From Spirochaetaceae bacterium (GTDB lineage Bacteria; Spirochaetota; Spirochaetia; Treponematales; Rectinemataceae), in the NCBI GenBank assembly GCA_016794765.1, contig JAEUJG010000528.1, positions 1 to 6,890 on the forward strand: 6,890 bases of DNA, given 5' to 3'. Within the stretch, counting starts at the first letter, position 1, and the number at the start of each line of letters is the position of its first letter. A model generated the notes under the pieces. The model searched no databases. It had not been told where the DNA came from and saw nothing but the letters and a program-made list of their open reading frames with translations. This document shows positions 1 through 5,942 of the stretch, piece after piece. Made by a program: the position numbers and the translations under genes.

Positions 1-718
1 CGAGAGCGACAAGGCCGCGGACATCGCGCGCTTCTACCTGCGGCCCCTCGGCTTCGAGTCGGTGCGCTACCGCAATCCCCTGAAGGCCCTCGACAACCTC
101 GAAGAGATCGACCCGGACGCGGTCATCCTTTCCGCGCGCGACTATCCCCGCCACTGGAAGGTCCTGGCCTCGGCCATCCGCGCCGAGCGCGACAAGGAAG
201 CGTGCGTCCTCATCCTCCTCGAAGGGGACAAGCTCTCCGTGGAGGAGGCGGCCAAGGCCGCCGCGCTCGGCGTCAACGGCGTCGTCGGCGACTCGCTGGA
301 TGACCGCCGCGAGCAATCCCGCTTCCAGCGCCTCCTCAAGCGCTACGTCGCCGTCGACGAATCGCGCTCCTCCGACCGCGTCGCGCCTTCGGAATGGGAT
401 CGGCTCGACTTCATGTACTCCGATCCCGAATGCCTCCTCCCGGTCTCGGGCCGCCTCGAGACGATCTCCGCCACCGGCCTTTCCTTCGTCCCGAGCGACG
501 AGACCGCCGCGCAGCGGCTCGGCACGGGCGACGTCCTCGAGGATTGCTCCCTCCGCGCCGGCGAGAGGATCCTCTCCCTATCCTGCGAGGTGGTCCGCGT
601 GGGCAAGTCCCTGGGCCTCGCCATCAGGCGGATGGACGAGGAAGAGCGGGTCTACCTGGGCCGCTACCTCGAAGCCGGCTCGGAACGGGAGATGCGCGCC
701 CTGTTGAAAAAAGGATGA
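1..718 (+). CDS. Receiver-like / PilZ-like domain protein, 5' end missing
   Basis: The reading frame is open from base 2, so the gene starts upstream of the window; the GTG at 62 is only an internal valine codon. About 238 residues are visible. The N-terminal part resembles a response-regulator receiver fold (a stretch like FYLRPLGFESVRYRNPLKAL, then DPDAVILSARD), but I see no full phosphoacceptor pocket in the visible portion. The C-terminal part looks like a divergent PilZ domain, which in other proteins binds cyclic di-GMP. An RxxxR pair is kept (Arg codons at 365 and 377). The second motif, usually D/NxSxxG, reads TISATG (codons 461-478), with Thr replacing the acidic or amide residue. 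Cyclic di-GMP binding is therefore possible but uncertain. No signal peptide or membrane segment is visible, so it is probably cytosolic. The stop codon is 21 bases before the next gene's preferred start, and the 3' end carries that gene's promoter. I am confident this is a real gene but only moderately so of the PilZ assignment. Confidence 0.72.
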   Translation, partial: ESDKAADIARFYLRPLGFESVRYRNPLKALDNLEEIDPDAVILSARDYPRHWKVLASAIRAERDKEACVLILLEGDKLSVEEAAKAAALGVNGVVGDSLDDRREQSRFQRLLKRYVAVDESRSSDRVAPSEWDRLDFMYSDPECLLPVSGRLETISATGLSFVPSDETAAQRLGTGDVLEDCSLRAGERILSLSCEVVRVGKSLGLAIRRMDEEERVYLGRYLEAGSEREMRALLKKG

Positions 719-732
719 AGCGACTCTATACT
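704..732 (+). promoter_or_regulatory. Sigma70-type promoter of the ArsR-like gene, predicted to give a leaderless mRNA
   Basis: TTGAAA (704-709) matches the -35 consensus at 5 of 6 bases. It is followed by exactly 17 bases and then TATACT (727-732), 5 of 6 matches to the -10 consensus. Six bases later comes the ATG at 739, so the expected transcription start falls on or next to the A of the start codon. No Shine-Dalgarno sequence is suitably spaced before that ATG: the nearest purine run, GAAAAAAGG, ends 24 bases upstream. The AT-rich hexamers stand out against the GC-rich surroundings. The -35 and part of the spacer lie inside the coding end of the preceding gene. Start-site mapping would be needed to prove it. 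Confidence 0.6.
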
Positions 733-738
733 GGCGCG

Positions 739-1062
739 ATGTCCGAAGAACGCAGCCCTTGCCCCGACGAATACCTTTCCGAGTACGCCCGGAAGCTGAA
801 AGCCGTCGGCCACCCCATACGTCTCAGGCTCCTCTGCCTCATCGCCCGCGAGGAGGATCCCTGCGTGACCGACCTCTGGCGATGCCTCAAGCAGCCGCAA
901 CCCGTCATTTCCCAGCATCTCGCCATCCTCAAGGAAAACGGCATCGTGGCCGCCGAGGTGCAAAAGACCCGCCGCGTCTATTCGATTTCCGATCCCTTCA
1001 TCGGCGCCCTCGTCAAGCGCATCCTCGAGGAAAATCCGGGCACCGACAAGCCGGTCCCGTAG
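739..1062 (+). CDS. ArsR/SmtB-family winged helix-turn-helix regulator
   Basis: This 107-residue protein has the usual length and layout of ArsR/SmtB repressors. Helices before the HTH contain KLKAVGHPIRLRLLCLI (about residues 19-35). The HTH follows at about 43-67, with recognition helix PVISQHLAILKENGIV, and then the wing at about 70-83 (VAAEVQKTRRVYSI). The family are dimeric DNA-binding repressors, often released by metals or other ligands. The classic metal motif CxC before the HTH is not intact: the site reads DPCVTDL with one Cys (42). Further Cys residues lie at 8, 33 and 49, so metal, redox or no ligand sensing all remain possible. I chose the ATG at 739 because a strong promoter ends six bases before it. 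An in-frame ATG at 715 overlaps the previous stop (ATGA) and would add eight residues (MKRLYTGA), but its purine run abuts the ATG with no spacing. The target is unknown; autoregulation is likely for the family. Confidence 0.9.
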   Translation: MSEERSPCPDEYLSEYARKLKAVGHPIRLRLLCLIAREEDPCVTDLWRCLKQPQPVISQHLAILKENGIVAAEVQKTRRVYSISDPFIGALVKRILEENPGTDKPVP

Positions 1063-1125
1063 CGCCGTCGGGCAGGTTCTTCGCGGCGGCGCCGAACCGC
1101 GGCAGCGGGTCGCCGGGCGCACATG

Positions 1126-1154
1126 AAAAGGGGCTCTCTGGGAGCCCGCTTTTT
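1126..1154. terminator. Bidirectional intrinsic terminator between convergent units
   Basis: GGGCTC (1131-1136) pairs with GAGCCC (1142-1147) around a five-base loop. The stem is extended past a bulged G at 1148 by AAAAG (1126-1130) pairing with CTTTT (1149-1153). The + strand reading ends in T5 and the minus strand reading in T4. It lies 63 bases after the ArsR-like stop and 50 bases after the stop of the convergent TPR gene, so it probably serves both. I see nothing else functional in the 143-base gap 1063-1205. Confidence 0.8.
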
Positions 1155-1205
1155 CGTCACCATGCCTATCCGCCTCTTGCCTTCCGATCCATGGCCAACC
1201 CGGAA

Positions 1206-2441
1206 TCAGGGAACCCTGCCGGCTTCCCTCGCCGCCGCCGGAACCGGCGGAGCGGCGTCCGGAGGTCGGGCCAGGGCAGACGAGGAACGGGCCGACCAAG
1301 GTACCAGGCTCGGCCGGGCCGCCAGCGCGCGCCAGATGCCCCGCGCCGATTCGCGGTGGCCCTGGGCGGCCAAGGCCTCGCCGAGCTCGTAGAGCGCCTT
1401 GGATACGCCGCTCTCCTCGGCGAAACGCCGGAGCTCCCGGTCGCCTTCCACGCGCGCGAGCAGCTCGCCGAGTTCGCGATAGGCGTAGCCGGGCTCCTTT
1501 TCGCGGATCCGCTCGATGCAGCGCGCGAGGAGGGCATTGGAGGCTCCCGCCAGATGGATGAGGGCCTGCGGCCTTCCGCTTTCGAGGTAGAAGCTTCCGA
1601 GCTCGGCGCTCGCCCGGGTCCAGGGTCCCGGCGCGACTCGGTAAAGGATCATGAAACGGTCAAAGCCGTCCCGGGCGAGATTGCGCTCCATCGCCTCGCG
1701 GAGGTAGCGCTGGCGGTCCGAGAACAGCTCGCCCGAATCGGCGATCGCCTTGAGGCCGTCCTCGTAGGCCCGCCAGTTGCCGGCGGCGCGATAGACGGCG
1801 GCGAGGGCCTCGAGGATGGCGTAGCGCTCCTCGGGGATTTCGAGCGAATCGCTCATGTCGTAGGCGCGCCGGAACTGGAGCTCGGCCAGGCGAAGCTCCC
1901 CCTCGGCGAGATAGACCTTGCCGATCCAGAACTCCGCCTCGGGATAGAAGCCCAACTCGGCGACCACGCGGCGAAGGGCCGCCACCGACCCCCGCAAGGC
2001 CGAGGCGGGACGCTGTTCGAGCACGAGGAGGAGGGAATCGAGAAAGCCGGCGAAGGCGTCCGAAGGGTCCCGCGACAGGAGAAGCTCGGCTTCCTTGCGG
2101 AGGGAGCCGCCAGCCGCCTCCTTGATCGCCGCGTATTCCCGCGCTATGAGATCGCGCTTGGCCAGGGCGTCGATGACTCCCGCCAGCGAATCCCGCTGGG
2201 GGATCGCCTCCTTGAGCTCCAGGGCCGTCTGGATCTTGGCCGCGGCGGCCGCGAAACGGTCGCGCCGCAGCCTCGAGGCCTCGGAGAAGGCGTTGAGCGC
2301 CTCGCCGAAGCGCCGCTCCTCGAAGAGTCGGCGGCCCGCCTGGTAGCTTTGCCAGGACTCGTCCGCCGTCCACGCGGGGGAGACGGCCAGGAAGGCGAAC
2401 GCGAGGCAGGCGGCGACGATGGAAGGGCTGGTTCTTTTCAT
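1206..2441 (-). CDS. Exported TPR-like helical repeat protein
   Basis: This 411-residue protein starts with a typical Sec signal: MKR, then a hydrophobic core at residues 8-20, then a likely signal peptidase I site near VSPA-WTA (residues 20-26). There is no lipobox Cys, so it is probably periplasmic rather than a lipoprotein. The mature part is rich in paired amphipathic helices of TPR type. Examples are residues 30-60 (YQAGRRLFEERRFGEALNAF), 165-195 (PEAEFWIGKVYLAEGELRLA) and 345-375 (ALYELGEALAAQGHRESARG). The C-terminal 35 residues are a Pro/Ala/Ser-rich tail. The start ATG overlaps the ispG stop by four bases (ATGA). A GAGGAG lies about 14 bases upstream, rather far, so translation is probably coupled to ispG. 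TPR proteins act as protein-binding scaffolds, but the partner and role here are unknown. The gene is the last of its transcript. Confidence 0.82.
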   Translation of the reverse strand: MKRTSPSIVAACLAFAFLAVSPAWTADESWQSYQAGRRLFEERRFGEALNAFSEASRLRRDRFAAAAAKIQTALELKEAIPQRDSLAGVIDALAKRDLIAREYAAIKEAAGGSLRKEAELLLSRDPSDAFAGFLDSLLLVLEQRPASALRGSVAALRRVVAELGFYPEAEFWIGKVYLAEGELRLAELQFRRAYDMSDSLEIPEERYAILEALAAVYRAAGNWRAYEDGLKAIADSGELFSDRQRYLREAMERNLARDGFDRFMILYRVAPGPWTRASAELGSFYLESGRPQALIHLAGASNALLARCIERIREKEPGYAYRELGELLARVEGDRELRRFAEESGVSKALYELGEALAAQGHRESARGIWRALAARPSLVPWSARSSSALARPPDAAPPVPAAAREAGRVP

Positions 2442-3499
2442 TCGAACGCGCGAAGCTCCTCTTCGAATACAGTATCGGCCTCTTCCCGCAGGATCGTTCG
2501 CGCTATCTTGCCTTTCCGGAAAATGACCACCTTGTCTCCGGCGCCGGTGATGCCGAGGTCAGCGTGCCGCGCCTCTCCCGGTCCGTTGACGACGCAGCCC
2601 ATGACGGCGATGGTGGCCTCCGTCTTGAGCGCGTAGAGCCGCGCGGCCCAGCGCGCCGTGAAGGCGTGGGTGTCGAAGCCCGCGCGCGCGCAACGCGGGC
2701 AGGATACGAGGGTGATCCCCGCCCTTCCCTTCCCGGCGGCCGCCAGGATCTCGCGGCCGGCGGCCACCTCGGTCTCCATCGTGTCGGAGATGGAAACGCG
2801 GATGGTGTCGCCGATGCCTTCCTCGAGGAGGGGCACCAGGGCCGCAGTGTTCTTGACGATGCCGGGCACGAGGGGCCCAGCCTCCGTCACGCCGAGATGG
2901 AGGGGATAATCGTGGGCCCGGGCGAAGCGGCGGTTGACCTCGAGGGTCTCCGCGACGGAGCTGGCCTTCATCGAGACGACGACGTCGGAGAAGCCGAGTT
3001 CCTCGAAGGCTGCGACCTCCCGTTCCGCGGCGGCGACGAGGGCTCCGGCCCGGTCGATTTCGCCGCGCTCCAGGCGCTCGCGGAGATCCTGGGGAAGGGA
3101 ACCGCCGTTCACGCCGATGCGGATGGGCACGCCCTTGTCCCGGGCCTTTTTCGTCACCTCCTCGACCTTCCAGCGCTCGCCGATGTTGCCGGGGTTGATG
3201 CGGATCTTGGCGATGGGATGGTCGAGGCAGGCCAGGGCGATGCGCCAGTCGAAGTGGATGTCCGCGACGAGGGGCATCTCCACCATGGCGGCGAGGCGGC
3301 CGAGGACTTCGGCGTCCCCGAGCGCGGGCACGGCGAAGCGGAGAACGTCGCAGCCGAGCTCCGCGAGGCCGCGGACGCGGGCGGCGGCCGCCTCCAGCGC
3401 GTCCGCGCGGAGAGGCTCCTTCCACATGGTCTGGATCGACACGGGGAAGCCCCCGCCGATGATGAGGCCCTTGGCCTTTACGGATCGAACGCTTGGCAT
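2438..3499 (-). CDS. ispG: 4-hydroxy-3-methylbut-2-enyl diphosphate synthase (GcpE/IspG)
   Basis: IspG catalyses the reductive ring opening of MEcPP to HMBPP, the penultimate step of the MEP isoprenoid pathway, in the cytosol with a [4Fe-4S] cluster. The 353-residue protein has the two-domain bacterial form. An N-terminal TIM-barrel carries ADIHFDWRIAL, KIRINPGNIG (about 98-107) and PIRIGVNGGSL. The C-terminal Fe-S domain has cluster cysteines 267 and 270 (SCPRC), Cys302 (VMGCVVNGPGEA) and the fourth ligand Glu309. The usual SMTNT-type segment near residue 24 reads TMWKEPL instead. The open frame extends upstream to 3577 but would run through the ATPase terminator, so I chose the ATG at 3499, where family homology begins (PSVRSVKAKGLIIGG). 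The only purine run before it, CGAGGC, abuts the ATG and is too close for a good ribosome site; a -10-like TACTAT lies six bases upstream. It is first in a two-gene operon with the TPR gene. Confidence 0.96.
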   Translation of the reverse strand: MPSVRSVKAKGLIIGGGFPVSIQTMWKEPLRADALEAAAARVRGLAELGCDVLRFAVPALGDAEVLGRLAAMVEMPLVADIHFDWRIALACLDHPIAKIRINPGNIGERWKVEEVTKKARDKGVPIRIGVNGGSLPQDLRERLERGEIDRAGALVAAAEREVAAFEELGFSDVVVSMKASSVAETLEVNRRFARAHDYPLHLGVTEAGPLVPGIVKNTAALVPLLEEGIGDTIRVSISDTMETEVAAGREILAAAGKGRAGITLVSCPRCARAGFDTHAFTARWAARLYALKTEATIAVMGCVVNGPGEARHADLGITGAGDKVVIFRKGKIARTILREEADTVFEEELRAFE

Positions 3500-3505
3500 G
3501 CCTCG

Positions 3506-3535
3506 ATAGTAGCGCGGGGCGCGGGCGGATTGGAA
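3506..3535 (-). promoter_or_regulatory. Putative promoter of the ispG-TPR unit, possibly leaderless
   Basis: On the minus strand TACTAT (3506-3511, 4 of 6 matches to the -10 consensus) lies exactly six bases before the ispG ATG. A weak TTCCAA (3530-3535, 3 of 6) lies 18 bases further upstream. The unit must have a promoter close by, because a strong terminator ends at 3542 and only 42 bases separate it from the start codon. Position and need support it; the -35 match is poor, so the exact element is uncertain. Confidence 0.4.
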
Positions 3536-3541
3536 GGGGCG

Positions 3542-3574
3542 AAAAAAAGGCCGCCCGGCGACCGGGCGGCCTTT
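3542..3574 (-). terminator. Rho-independent terminator of the V-type ATPase operon
   Basis: On the minus strand a perfect 10-base-pair GC-rich stem (3562-3571 with 3549-3558, GGCCGCCCGG and its complement) closes a three-base TCG loop and runs straight into T7 (3542-3548). AAA before the stem can pair with the first T residues. It begins about 20 bases after the subunit K stop codon and separates the ATPase operon from ispG. Confidence 0.95.
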
Positions 3575-3592
3575 CAAGGGTGGAGGATTCCC

Positions 3593-4015
3593 TTAGATGG
3601 CGCCGAAGGTGAAGGCCATCACGAAGAGGGCGACGGTCTCGCAGAGGCCGACGACGGTGATGTACTGGCCGAAGCCCTTGCCGGTCTCGCCGAAGGCGTC
3701 GCAGCTCGAGGCGGAAGCCTTGCCCTGCGCGATGGCGGACATGCCCATCGCCGCGCCGCCGATAATGCCCGCGCCGAGGAGGAGGAGGGGATCCTTCGTG
3801 GAAGCGAGCATCCTCTGGAGGAGGATGAAGCCATAGATGGTCTGGGTGAGGGGAGCGCCCGCGAAGACGACGAGGAGGAAGGAGGCGGGCTTGTTCGCCA
3901 TATAGTTCCTCTTCCACGCGCCGATGGCCGCCTGGCCCGCGATTCCCGCACCGATGGCCGAGCCGATGGCCGAAAGGCCGAGGACGGCGGCGACGCCGAT
4001 CATACCGATATTCAT
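3593..4015 (-). CDS. atpK: V-type ATPase/ATP synthase subunit K (rotor-ring c subunit)
   Basis: This 140-residue proteolipid forms the membrane ring that carries the coupling ion. Four hydrophobic helices are visible at about residues 5-30, 44-70, 76-98 and 116-138, making two c-type hairpins as in E. hirae NtpK. Only the second hairpin has the ion-binding carboxylate (Glu126, in GLCETVALF). The matching place in the first hairpin holds Gln58 (PLTQTIYG). By hand alignment, Thr57, Gln58, Tyr61, Gln97 and Glu126 match NtpK Thr64, Gln65, Tyr68, Gln110 and Glu139, which line its Na+ site. I therefore infer Na+ coupling. One carboxylate per four helices implies fewer ions per turn than a ring of two-helix subunits with the same number of hairpins. 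The start ATG has a strong Shine-Dalgarno. It is the last gene of the operon, 16 bases after subunit I and followed by a terminator. Confidence 0.95.
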   Translation of the reverse strand: MNIGMIGVAAVLGLSAIGSAIGAGIAGQAAIGAWKRNYMANKPASFLLVVFAGAPLTQTIYGFILLQRMLASTKDPLLLLGAGIIGGAAMGMSAIAQGKASASSCDAFGETGKGFGQYITVVGLCETVALFVMAFTFGAI

Positions 4016-4019
4016 GCTG

Positions 4020-4028
4020 ATCTCCTTT
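4020..4028 (-). promoter_or_regulatory. Strong ribosome binding site of atpK
   Basis: On the minus strand AAAGGAGAT lies with its GGAG six bases before the ATG at 4015. It is the best Shine-Dalgarno in the window and fits the need for many ring copies per complex. It shows that this organism does use Shine-Dalgarno initiation, in contrast to the candidate leaderless starts at 739 and 3499. Confidence 0.8.
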
Positions 4029-4031
4029 CCT

Positions 4032-5942
4032 TTATTCGCGTTCTTCGGGCGCCGTGGCCCTGAAAGGTTCGTACTTGTAGCCCGACCACTCCATGCCGAG
4101 GTGGCCGGAGAATTCGAGCATGTTGAGACGCACGCCGTGGACGATGACCGAGAGCACGCTCATCATGATGTTGAGGCCATGCCCGAAGACGAGGAGCAGG
4201 ACGCCGACGGCGAACATCACGAAGCTCCCGAACATCGGACCGGCCATGTTGTTCACCGTCTGGCTGATGGCGATGCCCGCGAGGCCGACGGCCCAGAGAC
4301 GGATGTAGGACACGATGTCGGCGAAGACGTTGACGACGCCGAGGAAGACCGAGACGATGTTCGCCAGGCTCGAAACGATGCCGCCCACCACGCCGCGGAG
4401 GAAGCCCCGGGAGCCGTCGTAGCTCGCGAAGATGAAGTTGAGGCCGAAGCCGCCGGCGACGAGGTAGAGCGCCCAGGTCGGCAGCGGGAAGCGGTCCGCG
4501 CTGATGACGAGGTTGAGGACGAGGAAGAGCATGCCGGCGACCATCGCGAGCTGGCCGATCTGCGCCAGGAACTTGAGCGACCCGAGGTCCCGCTTGATGT
4601 TCTTGAGGTGGGCCACGACGAGCTGCACCGTTCCGATGAGGAAGCAGAGCATCTTGACGTTGTCGCCCGAGGCGGGATTCTCGTTCGAGAGCCAGTACAC
4701 CGCGATGGAGCGGAGGACGGCCGGCAGGCGATCCGGCGGCAGGCCGAACCAGCTCGCCGTCATGACGCCCCAGGCGACGGTGCTTCCCGCCAGGATGAGG
4801 AGGAGACGGATCGGATCGGGAATGAAGCCCTTCGCCTTCTTCGCCTTGAGCGCGGCGAAGACGCCGCCGAGGAGGAGGAGGGAACCGTAGCCGCCGTCGC
4901 CGAAGATCATCGCGAAGAAAAAGCAGAAGAAGAAGAGGAAGAGACCGGAGATGTCGTACTCGCGGTAGTTCGGCACCGTCCCGAGGAAATCGAATACCGG
5001 CGCGATGACGCGGACGAGCGGTCCGTTCTCCACCTTGCTCGGCGGCAGTTCCTCTCCCGAGGGCTCGTCGGCGACGAGACCCCAGGCGTGGGCCTGGGCG
5101 GCGGCCTTGAGGGCGGGCAGGTCCTTGGCGGGAACGAAGCCGGAAAGGTAGGAAAGCCCCTCGTCCTGGCCCATGCCGGACTTGACCTGTTCGAAGAGGA
5201 GGATCTCGGCGAGCCAATCCCGAGCGGCCTCGAGGGCCGGCAGGGAGGGCGCCAAGGCGGCGAGCCCCGCGTCGGCGGCGAGCCGACGTTCCGCGGCGCG
5301 GTCGCGGGCGGCGCGCAGGGCCGTGGGACCCTCGGCCGGCAGGGCGAATTCGATGAAGTCGCTCGGAAGCGCGGCCGGCTGACCGCGGTCGAGGACGGCG
5401 ACGCGGGCCCTGCCGCGGGGAGCCGCAAGCCGGACAAATTCAAGACCTTCGGGCAGGGCGCCGAGGCGGGCGGCCGGCCCTTCGAAGAAGCGCAGGGGCA
5501 GGCCCGCGGTGGAGAGCTCGGCGACGAGGGCGGGCTCGAAGTCGCCCCAATCGGCGACGCGCTCGAGCTCGCGGACGATCGCGAACCCCTCGTCCTGGGC
5601 GGCCTTCAGCTCCTCGCTCAGGGCCGCGCAACGGCGGGAGGCCTCGAGGCCGGCCTCGCGGAGGGCGGCGCCGGAAAGCGCCTTGGCCGGGTCCTTGGCG
5701 GCGCCCTTGGCGACGGCGCCCTTGGCGGCGGCGCCCTTCCCTTCCTTGGGCGGCTTGATCGAGGAAACAAGGCCGATGGAGCGTTCGACCTCGGCGAGGC
5801 GGCGGGCCGCCCCCTCGAAATCGGCGCCCTTTCCGGCGAGGGGTTCGAGATGGACGACGCCGAGACGCTTGAGCTCGGCGAGGGCTTCGGCCTTCTCCCG
5901 TTCGAGGACGACGAGATGCGCCTTCAGCATGGGGGCTATCAT
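4032..5942 (-). CDS. atpI: V-type ATPase/ATP synthase subunit I (stator a subunit)
   Basis: This 636-residue protein is the membrane stator that holds the ion half-channels beside the K ring and links to the peripheral stalks. Residues 1 to about 310 form the cytosolic arm, with charged helical segments around 13-60 and 205-250. The membrane half begins with FDFLGTVPNYREYDISGLF (from 318), followed by about seven or eight hydrophobic helices up to about 605. The essential stator Arg is Arg548 in SYIRLWAVGLAG, matching Vph1 Arg735; Arg605 in HGVRLNMLEFSGH fits the second conserved Arg (Vph1 Arg799). Length is normal for the bacterial family. An Ala/Lys/Gly-rich linker lies at about 63-90. The start ATG overlaps the subunit D stop by four bases (ATGA) and has CAGGAG six bases upstream (5949-5954). 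An in-frame ATG four codons later has no such site. Confidence 0.95.
   Translation of the reverse strand: MIAPMLKAHLVVLEREKAEALAELKRLGVVHLEPLAGKGADFEGAARRLAEVERSIGLVSSIKPPKEGKGAAAKGAVAKGAAKDPAKALSGAALREAGLEASRRCAALSEELKAAQDEGFAIVRELERVADWGDFEPALVAELSTAGLPLRFFEGPAARLGALPEGLEFVRLAAPRGRARVAVLDRGQPAALPSDFIEFALPAEGPTALRAARDRAAERRLAADAGLAALAPSLPALEAARDWLAEILLFEQVKSGMGQDEGLSYLSGFVPAKDLPALKAAAQAHAWGLVADEPSGEELPPSKVENGPLVRVIAPVFDFLGTVPNYREYDISGLFLFFFCFFFAMIFGDGGYGSLLLLGGVFAALKAKKAKGFIPDPIRLLLILAGSTVAWGVMTASWFGLPPDRLPAVLRSIAVYWLSNENPASGDNVKMLCFLIGTVQLVVAHLKNIKRDLGSLKFLAQIGQLAMVAGMLFLVLNLVISADRFPLPTWALYLVAGGFGLNFIFASYDGSRGFLRGVVGGIVSSLANIVSVFLGVVNVFADIVSYIRLWAVGLAGIAISQTVNNMAGPMFGSFVMFAVGVLLLVFGHGLNIMMSVLSVIVHGVRLNMLEFSGHLGMEWSGYKYEPFRATAPEERE
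5701..5738. repeat. Short in-frame 15-base tandem repeat in atpI
   Basis: Two near-identical 15-base units (5701-5715 and 5716-5730, differing at one base) are followed by the first eight bases of a third (to 5738). A looser copy of the core CCTTGGCG lies at 5693-5700. The repeat is in frame and encodes a five-residue Ala/Lys/Gly pattern (AAAKG, AVAKG) at about residues 71-80 of subunit I. Confidence 0.7.

Noticed and set aside
715..738. An earlier ATG for the ArsR-like gene overlapping the previous stop (ATGA).
   Set aside because: The purine run directly abuts this ATG with no spacing, and the promoter -10 lies inside the proposed coding extension. It remains possible as a start on read-through transcripts.
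1063..1205. Possible small RNA or extra gene in the gap between convergent units.
   Set aside because: Only the terminator hairpin is evident; I found no promoter, ribosome site or conserved-looking short frame.
759..2636. A 625-codon open frame on the + strand covering the ArsR-like end, the terminator and the TPR gene region.
   Set aside because: It runs through a strong terminator hairpin and across two real genes in other frames, with Arg/Gly/Ala-rich composition and no recognisable domain.
3500..3577. An upstream extension of ispG by 26 residues.
   Set aside because: It would translate through the terminator hairpin and its sequence (Arg/Pro/Phe-rich) has no counterpart in IspG; the ATG at 3499 fits homology.
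2564..4063. A 499-codon + strand frame opposite ispG and subunit K.
   Set aside because: Antisense shadow: it crosses the ATPase terminator and the ispG promoter gap, and the minus-strand proteins are unambiguous.
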